Assembly: GCA_017744495.1 (NCBI GenBank)
Contig: JAGIBE010000250.1
Location: 1-42,878 of the forward strand
Direction of reading: 5' to 3'
DNA from: Caulobacter sp.
GTDB lineage: Bacteria > Pseudomonadota > Alphaproteobacteria > Caulobacterales > Caulobacteraceae
DNA: 42,878 nucleotides
Positions 11,647 to 19,747 of the stretch are shown here, piece by piece. Each line of letters starts with the position of its first letter. Position 1 is the first letter of the stretch. The notes under the pieces are model-generated. The model was not told where the DNA came from, searched no databases, and saw only the letters and a list, made by a program, of their open reading frames with translations. The translations under genes were made by a program, and so were the position numbers.

Positions 11647-11775
11647 GGTCTTCAAAATCCCCGATCCCGACTCGAACGTTCCGACGCTTGCGCTTTCAGC
11701 GCCCCCGACGTGGCGCCGCGCCGTTCGAAATTCAATGCCTATGCGGACGAATGACGCGGGCGAAACATAAAGCAA

Positions 11776-11803
11776 AATGGCCGACGTCGAAACGCCGGCC
11801 ATT
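11776..11803 (-). terminator. Intrinsic terminator after ssb
   Basis: On the minus strand, AATGGCCG (11803-11796) pairs exactly with CGGCCATT (11783-11776) around a 12-nt loop, followed by TTGCTTTATGTTT. It lies 36 nt past the ssb stop. A shorter GGCCG/CGGCC hairpin at 11821-11838 abuts the stop codon and may add to termination. It separates ssb from the downstream desaturase. Confidence 0.7.
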
Positions 11804-11838
11804 GTCGCAGGTCAAATGAAGGCCGAGAAAACCCGGCC

Positions 11839-12342
11839 CTAGAACGGGATCTCGTCGTCCAGGTCGGCCGAGAAGCTCTCGCGCGGGCCGCTGGGCTGGC
11901 TGCGCGGGGCGCCGCCGCCGAAACCGCCGCCGCCGCCGCCGGCGTAGCCTTCGTCATAGCCGCCGCCCGACGAAGCGCCGGCGCTGTCGCCGCGGCCGCC
12001 CAGCATGGTCAGTTCGCCGCGGAACTTCTGCAGGACGATCTCGGTGGAGAACTTCTCCTGGCCCGACTGGTCGGTCCATTTGCGGGTCTGCAGCGAGCCT
12101 TCGATGTAGACGGTCGAGCCCTTGCGCAGATAGCTCTCGGCCACCTTCACCAAGTTGTCGTTGAAGATCACGACGCGGTGCCACTCGGTCTTTTCCTTGC
12201 GTTCGCCGCTGGTGCGGTCGCGCCAGCTTTCCGAGGTGGCGATGCGCAGGTTGGCGACGCGGTCGCCGGAGCCGAGGGAGCGGATTTCAGGATCGGCGCC
12301 GAGGTTGCCGACCAGGATGACCTTGTTGACGGAGCCCGCCAT
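11839..12342 (-). CDS. ssb: Single-stranded DNA-binding protein
   Basis: SSB coats single-stranded DNA in replication, repair and recombination. The 167-residue protein starts [20 protein letters not shown] and has the OB-fold features [20 protein letters not shown] and [11 protein letters not shown]. It continues with a Gly/Ser-rich flexible linker (about 115-155) and the acidic tip DLDDEIPF that recruits partner proteins. Length and order match bacterial SSB. A LexA-type site, GTTC-N7-GTTC, lies 88 bp upstream, consistent with SOS induction, and a GAATC site lies 40 bp upstream. The divergent uvrA neighbour common in other proteobacteria is absent here. Confidence 0.97.
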   Translation of the reverse strand: MAGSVNKVILVGNLGADPEIRSLGSGDRVANLRIATSESWRDRTSGERKEKTEWHRVVIFNDNLVKVAESYLRKGSTVYIEGSLQTRKWTDQSGQEKFSTEIVLQKFRGELTMLGGRGDSAGASSGGGYDEGYAGGGGGGFGGGAPRSQPSGPRESFSADLDDEIPF

Positions 12343-12429
12343 GGGAAGACCTTCGTTCTCGCCCGGCGACCCAACGCGCCGGAATCTGGCCCGGACGTTA
12401 ACGACTTAACAAGGCCGGGCGCAAGATTT

Positions 12430-12444
12430 GTTCCACAAATGTTC
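12430..12444 (-). promoter_or_regulatory. LexA/SOS box upstream of ssb
   Basis: The direct repeat GTTC-N7-GTTC (gttccacaaatgttc) fits exactly the LexA operator known for Caulobacter and other alphaproteobacteria. It is 88 bp upstream of the ssb start and lies between the terminator-like hairpin of the preceding cassette and ssb, so ssb is the evident target. Confidence 0.8.
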
Positions 12445-12453
12445 CTGTGGAGC

Positions 12454-12476
12454 AAGGGCGGTTATCCACCGCCCTT
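12454..12476. terminator. Hairpin between the lipoprotein gene and ssb
   Basis: AAGGGCGGT (12454-12462) pairs exactly with ACCGCCCTT (12468-12476) around a 5-nt loop. It lies 15 bp past the lipoprotein stop and upstream of the SOS box. It probably ends the envelope-cassette transcript; there is no strong U tract on the minus strand. Confidence 0.6.
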
Positions 12477-12490
12477 TATCTGCGGCGGTC

Positions 12491-12880
12491 CTATTGGGGC
12501 GGCATGGCTCCTGGGACGGCCAGGCGACCGTCGCCGGTGCGCACCAGCGACATGAACCGGGCGCCCTCGTAGGTGTCGCCAAGATAGATGCCTTCCTTCT
12601 GCAGGAAGATGAACTTGCCCTGGTAAGCGCCGGTCATTTCGCGGTTCGGGCTGCCCAGGCGCACGAAGCGCAGGCGCATGCCTTCCAGTTCGGCCGCGCA
12701 GAGCTCGAGGCTCGGCACGTTCTGGGCCACCGGATTGAACTTCAGCGTGCCGTCCTTCTGCTCGATGACATGCATGCAGACGCCGGCCTCGAACGGGGCC
12801 TTGGTCTGCTTCTCGCAACCGGTCAGGCCGACGGCGGCGACAGCGGCGACGAGCGAGAGGGCGACGACGGAAAGGCGCAT
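12491..12880 (-). CDS. Putative lipoprotein of unknown function
   Basis: This is a 129-residue protein with a lipoprotein signal: MRLSVVALSLVAAVAAVGLT then a lipobox LTGC, with the acylated Cys at residue 21, predicting membrane anchoring after export. The mature part is about 108 residues with Cys at about 35 and 61 (GVCMHVIEQKD and LELCAAELEG). No known domain was recognised. The ATG at 12880 was chosen because the much longer open frame upstream overlaps the preceding gene out of frame and begins with Arg-rich nonsense; AGAGAG precedes the ATG. It follows the 224-residue membrane protein after 14 nt and is probably in one operon with it. Confidence 0.8.
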   Translation of the reverse strand: MRLSVVALSLVAAVAAVGLTGCEKQTKAPFEAGVCMHVIEQKDGTLKFNPVAQNVPSLELCAAELEGMRLRFVRLGSPNREMTGAYQGKFIFLQKEGIYLGDTYEGARFMSLVRTGDGRLAVPGAMPPQ

Positions 12881-12894
12881 GGTCTGAACTCTCT

Positions 12895-13569
12895 CTAGGC
12901 CGACGGGATGGAGCAGCCCTGCCCCAGGTCGATGATCGAATGGAAGGTGCGGTTGTCGGACGAGGATTCGACCTTGCCCGGCACGATGCGCAGGGTCTCG
13001 TCGCCCCAGCGGCCATAGGTGGCGCCGCCGGCCTTCTCGCACTTGCCGCCCGAGATCTGCTGGGCGCAGGCGTTGACGGTGATCTCGCCGGGCAGCTTGC
13101 GCCACTCGCCGCCGGCGTAGCGCCAGCAGACGGCGAGGGGCGCGCTCGCCGCGGCGGTGGGGGCCGGGACGGCCGGGGTCGCGGCGGGCGCGGGCACGTT
13201 CAAAGCCTCGGGCGGCGGCGGCAGCGGGGTCAGGACGGTGCCGGCCTGGTCGGCGGCGGCCAGGGCGCCGGTCTCGTCGACCCCGACGTCCAGGGCGCCG
13301 GTCGCCACGCCGTTCTTCTTGGCGCATTCGGCCAAGGTGATCTCGCCGACGAACTGGCCGCCGACGAAGCAGCGCAGCGGGCGGTTGGCGTCCAGCCTGT
13401 TGTCGTCGGCGCGGCCGGTCTCGACGACCAGGCCGGCGCGCGAGGCCGGCGGGTCGGAGGTCGGCGACTTGTTCCCGTGCATCACGGTCAGGGCGATGCC
13501 GAGGCCCGCGATCAGGGCCAGGGCGGCGCCGCCGCCCAGCAACACGCGTCGATCTTTGAGAAGTTCCAT
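12895..13569 (-). CDS. Membrane-anchored protein with two related Cys-containing modules
   Basis: This is a 224-residue protein with one N-terminal membrane segment (VLLGGGAALALIAGLGIALTV, about residues 9-29) and a periplasmic remainder. Two parts look homologous. RCFVGGQFVGEITLAECAKK (about 65-84) and VCWRYAGGEWRKLPGEIT followed by VNACAQQ (about 146-170) share a Cys start, a GEIT core and a second Cys-Ala. They are joined by a Pro/Ala-rich linker. The C-terminal part has further cysteines (GGKCEKAGG, GQGCS). No family was recognised. The gene leads the cassette with the lipoprotein downstream, suggesting an envelope role; that is inference. Confidence 0.75.
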   Translation of the reverse strand: MELLKDRRVLLGGGAALALIAGLGIALTVMHGNKSPTSDPPASRAGLVVETGRADDNRLDANRPLRCFVGGQFVGEITLAECAKKNGVATGALDVGVDETGALAAADQAGTVLTPLPPPPEALNVPAPAATPAVPAPTAAASAPLAVCWRYAGGEWRKLPGEITVNACAQQISGGKCEKAGGATYGRWGDETLRIVPGKVESSSDNRTFHSIIDLGQGCSIPSA

Positions 13570-13647
13570 GATCCCTGGCTACGACGCGCTGATGACGCTT
13601 TCAAGTCCAGGCGCGCGCTCTAAGCCAGCTCGGGCGCGGATCGCGGC

Positions 13648-16503
13648 CTAGCTTCCGCCCGTCAGGCGATCCAGGGCCGCCTGGTAGTTGGCGATCTGGT
13701 TGGTCAGGTAGGTCGGCACCGTGCCGCCGGTCTTGCCTCCGCCGGTGGTCGTATCGGCCGGCTTCACGCCGTTGGCCTTGTCGGCCATCTCGCGATAGGC
13801 GGTGCGGACCGCCGACAGGGCCTTGGTCATCGCCGCCACGGCGGCGCTGCGGCCGGTGTCGGTAGTCAGGTCCAGGCCGGTGTCCAGCGAGAAGCCGTAG
13901 ATCGGCCCCTTGCCGTCGGCCGAGACGGTCTGGCCGTGATCGGTCTTGGTGTTGCGCACGATGCCCGGCTTCAGCCCCAGCGACTCCAGCACGTCGGTGC
14001 CGCCCTTGCCGGGCAGGATCTCGACGGTCGAGGTCGTCTGGGACGGGCTGATCCGCAGGACGCGGTTGTTGCCGACGCTGCCGAATTCGACCTTGGCCGC
14101 GTAGCCGGTGGCCTTGCGGATCTTGTCGGCCAGAGTGTCGAGCGTGTCGTCGGCCTCGATCTTGACCGTGGTCAGCGTGCCGCGCGCCCGGGTGCGGACC
14201 TGGAAGGTGTCCCCTGCCCGCGCCGACGTCGCCGAGACGATCTTGTCGGTTTGCTTGAACTGCATCTCGCCGCGCGGGATGCCGAACAGGTCCAGCGCGC
14301 TGGAGCCCGAGGCGTCGACGGCGATCGAGGTCGGGGTGGCGTAGCCGTCCTTGCCGGTCAGCCGCTGCTCCCAAGAGGCCTGGCCGGTGGCGACGTCGAT
14401 CTGGGCGACATAGCCGTCCTTGGCGCCGACCGTGGGCTCGCCCGCCAGATCCTTGCCGGCCGAGCCCACCAGCCAGGCCTGGCCGTTGGAGACCGCCATG
14501 CCGGTGACCGTGTCGTCGCCCGTGCCGCCGTAATAGGCCAGGGTGTCGGCGGTCTTGTCGCTCAGGTCCAGCGACATCCGGGCCACGAAGCCGTCGGAGC
14601 CGCCCGAGGCCGCCTTGGTCTGGTTGTTGACATCCAACGCGCCGTTGGTGGTCGAGCCGCCGATATAGAGCTGGCCGTTGTCGATCGTCAGGCCGGCGAT
14701 GTTCCCGCCCTTCAGGGAGCCGAGGTCGCGCGTCGCGCCCTCGGTGAAGGTCGCCGCCTTGGTGTAGGTGGTCGGCTCGGTGACCCAGACTTCCTTGTCG
14801 TTCAGATAGGTGCGCGGTTCGGTGACGACGGTGGTCGAGACGTCGAAGCTGCGAAGCATGGCCTCGCTGCCTTCCTTGCTGGCCACCACCACATGGCCGC
14901 CGTCGACCACGATCCCGGAGACGGTGTCGTCGTTATCGCTGCCGAAATGGGTGGTGAACAACGCCTTGGGCGTGCCGGCGATGTCGGTGGCGAAGGCGGT
15001 CAGATAGCTGTCGTAGCCACCTTCCGTGGCGCCCGTGGCCGAACCCGGGAGGTCGGACTTGGTGCGACCGCCCACATAGACGACGCCGTCGTCGCCGAAG
15101 GCCACGGCGGTGGCCTCGTCCTCCAGCATGCCGCCGCGACGCACCGTCCAGGTCTCGTCGCCGTTGGCGTCATACAGAGTCACGAAGCTGTCGGTCAGCG
15201 TGCCGGCGGAGTCCGAATTGATCGGGCCGTTGGTGGCGCCGGCCAAACCGCCCGCCACCGAACCGGCGATGGCCACCTGGCCGTCGTCCGAGATGGCCAT
15301 GTTGTAGCCGGTGGCGGTGTCCGAGGCGCCCAGGGTGCGGGCGTAGAGCAGCTTGCCCGACGAGTCGTATTTCAGCAGGGCGACGTCTTGATCGCCCTTG
15401 ATCGTCTGGGTGCTGGTCGTGCCGTCGACGTCGGCCAGGACATAGAGCGAGCCATCGGGACCGGTCAGGGTCTTGTGGACCGTGCTGATCGTGCCTTCGA
15501 ACGTGTCGGTGAACACCTTGGTCCCCGGCTGGCCGGCCGTGCCAGGACCGTACTTGGTCAGGGTGTTCTCGATCACCGCGTCGTCGGTGGTCGTGTTCTT
15601 GTCCGGATCCGGATCGCCCGCCGCCGTGGTGATGTAGACCGCCGGCTTGGCCGCCGGGGCCGAGAAGGTCAGGGTCTCGGTCAGGTCGCCCTTGATCTGC
15701 AGAGCGAAGTCGTCGCCGGTGGCCGGCAGCTTGACGGTCTGGCCGTTGACCGTGGTGGTGCGCTCGGCGCCCACGGTGCGGTTGACCGCGAACTGGGTGT
15801 CGAAACCCGCAGCCTTCAGCTTGTCGTTGAAGAAGGTCACGACGTTGGACATGGTCCGCGGCGTCGAGCCCATCTCGGACAGGTCCATGGTCACGTCGGT
15901 GGCCACGCCGAACTTCTTGACGTTCATCGTGAAGCTGACGGCGCCCTTGAAGGCGGGCACTTCGTCGTCCAGCTGGCCGCTGTAGATCGTGTTGGTGACG
16001 TAGTTGTAGTTGCTCTTCGGCACCCCGACGGTCGACTTGTCGCTGGTCATGACCGCGCCGGTCGTCAGGCGCATGCCGTCGGTGCTGAGGTTCTGGACGT
16101 AGCTGTTGACCTCGTTCAGCCCCTTGCTGAACACGGACTGCAGCCGCTTGATCTCGCTGTCGGTGACGCCCTTCTCGCTCGAGCGGTTGGCGATGGCCGA
16201 CAGGGTGTTCAGGGCCTGATAGGCGGCGAACAGCTTCTTGTAGTCGCCGCTGATGGTCGGAGAGGCGGCGACCGCCGCGGTCTCGTCGACGAACTTGCGG
16301 CCGTTCAGGGCCGCCTTGACCAGGTCGCTCGGCTCGCTGGTCATCGTGGTCCAGGGCGCGCTGGGCACGGCCTTCTTGCCCGACGCCGTCGTCGCCGTCG
16401 ACGAGCCCGTCGTCGCGGTCGCGTTGGCTGCCAGGCCAGCGGTCTTGGCCTGATAGTAACCGAGCAAGATACTGGAATCGAAAGTGATCACAGCGGGTCC
16501 CAT
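13648..16503 (-). CDS. flaEY: FlaEY-like flagellar protein with beta-propeller insert
   Basis: In C. crescentus, FlaEY is described as a regulator affecting flagellin and chemotaxis gene expression and filament formation. The assignment rests on position beside flagellin and FlmH genes and on composition. The 951-residue protein has no signal peptide, no cysteine and a Thr/Asp/Gly-rich exported-protein look. Residues about 1-320 resemble filament-type helical and beta segments. About 330-770 holds SBBP-like beta-propeller repeats (DVALLKYDSSGKLLYARTLG, GDDGVVYVGGRTKSDL, YYGGTGDDTVTGMAVSNG). The last about 180 residues contain a flagellin/FliD-like segment (DTLDTLADKIRKATGYAAKV) and C-terminal helices. 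Two GANTC sites lie 21 and 66 bp upstream. A GTG at codon 5 is an alternative start. Confidence 0.7.
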   Translation of the reverse strand: MGPAVITFDSSILLGYYQAKTAGLAANATATTGSSTATTASGKKAVPSAPWTTMTSEPSDLVKAALNGRKFVDETAAVAASPTISGDYKKLFAAYQALNTLSAIANRSSEKGVTDSEIKRLQSVFSKGLNEVNSYVQNLSTDGMRLTTGAVMTSDKSTVGVPKSNYNYVTNTIYSGQLDDEVPAFKGAVSFTMNVKKFGVATDVTMDLSEMGSTPRTMSNVVTFFNDKLKAAGFDTQFAVNRTVGAERTTTVNGQTVKLPATGDDFALQIKGDLTETLTFSAPAAKPAVYITTAAGDPDPDKNTTTDDAVIENTLTKYGPGTAGQPGTKVFTDTFEGTISTVHKTLTGPDGSLYVLADVDGTTSTQTIKGDQDVALLKYDSSGKLLYARTLGASDTATGYNMAISDDGQVAIAGSVAGGLAGATNGPINSDSAGTLTDSFVTLYDANGDETWTVRRGGMLEDEATAVAFGDDGVVYVGGRTKSDLPGSATGATEGGYDSYLTAFATDIAGTPKALFTTHFGSDNDDTVSGIVVDGGHVVVASKEGSEAMLRSFDVSTTVVTEPRTYLNDKEVWVTEPTTYTKAATFTEGATRDLGSLKGGNIAGLTIDNGQLYIGGSTTNGALDVNNQTKAASGGSDGFVARMSLDLSDKTADTLAYYGGTGDDTVTGMAVSNGQAWLVGSAGKDLAGEPTVGAKDGYVAQIDVATGQASWEQRLTGKDGYATPTSIAVDASGSSALDLFGIPRGEMQFKQTDKIVSATSARAGDTFQVRTRARGTLTTVKIEADDTLDTLADKIRKATGYAAKVEFGSVGNNRVLRISPSQTTSTVEILPGKGGTDVLESLGLKPGIVRNTKTDHGQTVSADGKGPIYGFSLDTGLDLTTDTGRSAAVAAMTKALSAVRTAYREMADKANGVKPADTTTGGGKTGGTVPTYLTNQIANYQAALDRLTGGS

Positions 16504-16582
16504 CAGGGCGCACTAAGCCCCTTGATTCGATTGTCGGCGATGAACGCTGACGTTTCGTTAAGACGTATGAATCGGAGGGCGA

Positions 16583-17137
16583 TCAGGCCGCGATCAGGTG
16601 GGCGTCGGTCAGGGAGCGGCGGACTTCGCCCCGCAGCTCGCGCCACTCCTCGGCCAAGATGCCCAGCAGGACGACATCGCGCGGCTGACCGTCCTTGAGG
16701 ACGTGGCCGCGCAGATAGCCTTCGCGACGAAAGCCGGAGGCCGCCTGGGCCTTCAACGCCGCGTCGTTGTCGGCCATGACCTCGGCGAACACCTTGTGCA
16801 GGCCGAGCTCGCCAAACGCGCGATCCAGACCCAACACCTGGGCGGCGCGTCCCACGCCCCTGCCCCGCGCCTCGGCCGAACCGAGGAACCAGTTCCAGCC
16901 GGCCCGGCGATGGTGGCTGAGCAGGCCCGTCAGGGTCAGCAGTCCCGAAGGCTCGCCGGCCCGGACGATCATCCAGCCGCGCATGTCGGGGTCGGAACGC
17001 AGGGCCTGGAACCAGGCGGCATGGGCCTCGCGGCTCGGAAAGGCCGCGTCGGACATCCACCGGTCGACTTCCGGTTCGCCCCGCCATTGGAACAGGACCG
17101 CCTCGTCGCTGTCCGTCAAATCGCGAAGCTCGATCAT
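16583..17137 (-). CDS. flmH: GNAT acetyltransferase, PseH/FlmH-like
   Basis: This is a 184-residue GNAT-fold protein starting MIELRDLTDSDEAVLFQWRG. The acetyl-CoA loop is EARGRGVGRAAQVLGLD, followed by LHKVFAEVMADNDAALKAQA and GFRREGYLRGHVLKDGQPRD, typical of the RimJ/PseH branch. PseH acetylates the 4-amino group of a UDP-altrosamine during pseudaminic acid synthesis, the sugar that decorates flagellins. In Caulobacter the equivalent gene is called flmH. The placement between a flagellin and flaEY supports this over a ribosomal-protein acetyltransferase, but substrate specificity is inferred. A GATTC site lies 9 bp upstream of the start. Confidence 0.7.
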   Translation of the reverse strand: MIELRDLTDSDEAVLFQWRGEPEVDRWMSDAAFPSREAHAAWFQALRSDPDMRGWMIVRAGEPSGLLTLTGLLSHHRRAGWNWFLGSAEARGRGVGRAAQVLGLDRAFGELGLHKVFAEVMADNDAALKAQAASGFRREGYLRGHVLKDGQPRDVVLLGILAEEWRELRGEVRRSLTDAHLIAA

Positions 17138-17196
17138 ACCGGGTCGATTCTCCCAACTAGCGTGGCGGAAAGTCTAACCCGGGCAAGGGCTCAGGC

Positions 17197-18036
17197 CTAG
17201 CCGCCGCCGTTGAACAGCGACAGGATGATCTGCGGCGCCTGGTTGGCGATCGACAGCGCCTGGGCGCCGAGCTGCTGCTTGACCTGCAAGGCCTGAAGGC
17301 GCGCGCTTTCCTTGGCCATGTCGGCGTCGACGAGATTGCCCACGCCGGTCTCGAGCACGTCGTTCAGCTTGGACACGAAGGTGTTGTGGGCTTCGATCTG
17401 CTTGGCCTGCGAGCCGATCGAGCCGACCGCCTGGTTGACCGCCGTCATCGTGGCGTCCAGGCGCGTAAGCACGCCGGCGGCTAAGGTCTGGGTGTTGATG
17501 AGGTCGTTGATCGACAGCGTGTTGATCGTGCTGCTCAGCGACAGGTTCTGCAGGTTCAGCGTGATCACGGTCGCGGCGTCGGCGTCGGCCAGGAACGTGA
17601 TGTTGGTCGGCTCGCTGCCGTTCAGGATGTTGGCGCCGTCGAAGGTGGCGCTGTTGATCACCTGCGTCATGTTCTTCAGCAGGCTCTGGAAGTCAGCGTT
17701 CAGAGCGTTGCGCGACGCGGTCGACAGCGAGGTGTCCTTGGCGGCGACCACCTTCTCGCGCATTTGGGTCAGCAGGTCCGAGACCGATTCACCGGCGGCC
17801 AGAGCCACGTCGGTGATCGAGGTGGCGCGGTCCAGGCTCATCTTCACGGCGTTCAGGGCCGAGCGGTCGGCGCGCTGATCCTGGGCGATCGACCAGACGG
17901 CGGCGTTGTCTTTGGCCGTCGAGATCGCCAGACCGGTGTTGATGCGCGACTGCACGCCGCTCATCTCGTCATTGGTCTTGTTCAGATTTTGCAGGGCGAT
18001 CAGCGCGGGCTGATTGGTGTTCACGCTCAGCGTCAT
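17197..18036 (-). CDS. fljJ: Flagellin, FljJ-type
   Basis: This is a 279-residue flagellin with conserved terminal D0/D1 helices and a short variable centre. The N-terminus MTLSVNTNQPALIALQNLNK and the RINTGLAISTAKDNAAVWSI segment are typical, as is the C-terminal KESARLQALQVKQQLGAQAL then SIANQAPQIILSLFNGGG. The start is ATG 18036, where flagellin homology begins; the 51 upstream open codons are non-coding. MTLSVNTN and LAISTAKDN rather than KKIGSAKDN point to the FljJ (29-kDa) type, not FljK/FljL. There are no cysteines, as usual for flagellins. A GATTC site lies 45 bp upstream. No clear sigma-54 promoter (GG-N10-GC) was found in its leader by eye. Confidence 0.9.
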   Translation of the reverse strand: MTLSVNTNQPALIALQNLNKTNDEMSGVQSRINTGLAISTAKDNAAVWSIAQDQRADRSALNAVKMSLDRATSITDVALAAGESVSDLLTQMREKVVAAKDTSLSTASRNALNADFQSLLKNMTQVINSATFDGANILNGSEPTNITFLADADAATVITLNLQNLSLSSTINTLSINDLINTQTLAAGVLTRLDATMTAVNQAVGSIGSQAKQIEAHNTFVSKLNDVLETGVGNLVDADMAKESARLQALQVKQQLGAQALSIANQAPQIILSLFNGGG

Positions 18037-18210
18037 CACGGTCTCCGAACGGCGGTTCTTGCCAGTTGGGCTCGGATCGCGATTCGGCGGCCGAGCAGGT
18101 CGACCGTGAGATTTGGGCTCAGGGAGTAAGAATATGGTTAACGCGCGTAAACCATGTTCCGCCTGCGACGCCAGGTCGCGGCAAGGCATGGCGGTTGGGC
18201 CAGAGCCCGC

Positions 18211-18534
18211 TTAGGTCAGACCGTCGAAGACTTCGCCCGGATCGTAGTGCTCGGCCTGCTTGAAGCGGAGTACGTCTTCGCGCGGGAACTGCTGGAGCAC
18301 GTCGCCGGTGCGGCGGTCCACCGTCTTGTAGACGTACGAGCCCGAGACGGGGTCCTGCTCGATCACCAGTCGCAGATCGCCCGGTTGGGGCCCCGCGGCG
18401 GCGGCCGGTTTCTCGGGAGCCTCGGAGACGACATGACCGCCCGCGGGCTGACCCGGGACGGTGTGAGCGGTGGCGGCCGGAATCGGCGCGGACGGTTCTG
18501 GGATGGGCTGTGTGAGTGCGGCTTTGGTTTCCAT
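18211..18534 (-). CDS. flaG: FlaG-family flagellar protein
   Basis: This is a 107-residue protein with a Pro/Ala-rich disordered first half and a C-terminal FlaG domain (about 52-98): GDLRLVIEQDPVSGSYVYKT, then VDRRTGDVLQQFPREDVLRF. This matches the family's V-D-x-x-T-G-E-V-x-x-Q-x-P pattern. FlaG proteins affect filament length and are usually next to flagellin genes, as here between two flagellins on the same strand. Substrate or partner is not established. A GC-rich hairpin separates it from the upstream flagellin, so it may have its own promoter or be reached by read-through. Confidence 0.88.
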   Translation of the reverse strand: METKAALTQPIPEPSAPIPAATAHTVPGQPAGGHVVSEAPEKPAAAAGPQPGDLRLVIEQDPVSGSYVYKTVDRRTGDVLQQFPREDVLRFKQAEHYDPGEVFDGLT

Positions 18535-18605
18535 TACTCCTGTCGTCGCCGGATTTCGGCGGCGCCTCTGGTGAACCCTCCCTGGCCCGAAAGCTCATGG
18601 AAGGC

Positions 18606-18631
18606 GGGGACGGGCCCGAAAGCCCGCCCCC
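18606..18631 (-). terminator. GC-rich hairpin after the FljK-type flagellin
   Basis: On the plus strand ggggacgggc (18606-18615) faces gcccgccccc (18622-18631), a 10-bp stem with one mismatch and a 6-nt loop. It starts 10 bp past the flagellin stop. There is no U tract, so it may be a transcript-stabilising 3' hairpin as well as a terminator, a common arrangement for abundant flagellin mRNAs (inference). Confidence 0.55.
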
Positions 18632-18640
18632 AGGGTGCCC

Positions 18641-19462
18641 CTATCGGAACAGGCTCAGGATCGAGCCGGTCGACTGGTTGGCGATCGACAGCGCCTGGAT
18701 GCCCAGCTGCTGCTTGGTTTGCAGCGACTGCAGCTTGGCGCTTTCCTTGGCCAGGTCGGCGTCGACCAGGTTGCCCACGCCCGCGTCGAGGCTGTCTTGC
18801 AGCTTGCCGACGAAGGTCAGGTGGGTGTCCAGGCCCGTCGAGCTGGTGCCCAGCGAGGCCAGCTTGTTGGTGGCCGTGCCGATGGCGTTGCCGATGGTGG
18901 TGATCATCGTCTTGGCCGCGGCGGCGGTCGTGAACGACGACGTGGCGGTCAGGCCCAGGCCCGCCAGCGACAGGGTCTTGGACTGAACCGTGAACTGCGA
19001 GCCGTCCGAGTTGGCCAGGAAGGCCAGCTTGGTGGTCGAGCCGTCGGCGATCGAGACGCCGTTGAACTTGGCGTTGGTGACGGCCTTGGTGATCTGGTCA
19101 CGCAGGCTGTCGAAGTCGGACTTCAGGGCGTTGAACGAAGCGGTGTTCAGCGAGGTGTCGGAAGCGGCCAGAGCCTTTTCCTTCATCTTGCCCAGCAGGT
19201 CGGTGACCGTATCGCCGGCGGCCAGGGCCACGTCGATGGTCGACTGGCCGCGTTGCAGCGAGTCCTTCACGGCGTTCAGCGAGCCCGAGGTGGACGACTG
19301 GACCTTAGACATCGCCCAGATCGCGCCGTTGTCCTTGGCGTTGCTGATCTTCTTGCCGGTGTTGATACGTTGTTGGGTGACCTGCAGCTCAGAGTTGGTG
19401 CTGTTCAGGTTTTGCAGGGCGATCATCGCACCGGCGTTCGTGTTGACGCTATTCAGCGGCAT
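18641..19462 (-). CDS. fljK: Flagellin, FljK/FljL-type
   Basis: This is a 273-residue flagellin starting [20 protein letters not shown], with [20 protein letters not shown] and the long helix [20 protein letters not shown]. The C-terminus is [20 protein letters not shown] then [18 protein letters not shown]. These match the major Caulobacter filament flagellins FljK and FljL closely; the two cannot be told apart here. The central variable part (about 140-200) is Thr/Ser-rich and is the likely site of O-glycosylation. The 285-bp upstream region holds no other gene and is more AT-rich than its surroundings. Only a degenerate sigma-54-like site (GA-N10-GC at 19522-19535) was seen there. Confidence 0.92.
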   Translation of the reverse strand: MPLNSVNTNAGAMIALQNLNSTNSELQVTQQRINTGKKISNAKDNGAIWAMSKVQSSTSGSLNAVKDSLQRGQSTIDVALAAGDTVTDLLGKMKEKALAASDTSLNTASFNALKSDFDSLRDQITKAVTNAKFNGVSIADGSTTKLAFLANSDGSQFTVQSKTLSLAGLGLTATSSFTTAAAAKTMITTIGNAIGTATNKLASLGTSSTGLDTHLTFVGKLQDSLDAGVGNLVDADLAKESAKLQSLQTKQQLGIQALSIANQSTGSILSLFR

Positions 19463-19747
19463 CCGACTAGTTCCTATTCAAGGTTGTCGACGTCATTTTG
19501 ACTGCCGAGAGCATTTTGCTCGCAACCAGGGTGTCGGCGTGCGGTTTAAAATGGATGAATGCGGAATTTTCTTCTTGGGTAGATCTTGGTGGCCGGCAGA
19601 TTTTGCTGCGTCGTGTGGTCTACGTAAGGTTTATGTGGCGTTTTGACGCAGTATTGGCGGTAGGCCAATAAATACTGAGCGTCGGTCGGCGGTTCAGCCG
19701 CTCCTGCCCTCCGAGCGCCCTGCGACCGAACGTCCTGGGATTGTACT

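Noticed and set aside
11647..11802. N-terminal extension of the desaturase to ATG 11802.
   Set aside because: That ATG is inside the ssb terminator, has no ribosome site, and the extra codons look non-coding.
16507..16520. GG-N10-GC pattern near the flaEY start.
   Set aside because: It abuts the start codon, leaving no room for a transcription start and ribosome site.
13936..16698. A 920-residue plus-strand frame opposite flaEY.
   Set aside because: Antisense shadow rich in Gly/Arg/Val with no ribosome site or motifs.
19522..19535. Possible sigma-54 promoter upstream of the FljK-type flagellin (GA-N10-GC, with TTGC at -12 and CGACAC at -24).
   Set aside because: The -24 GG that sigma-54 needs is GA here; position is plausible but the match is not good enough to annotate.
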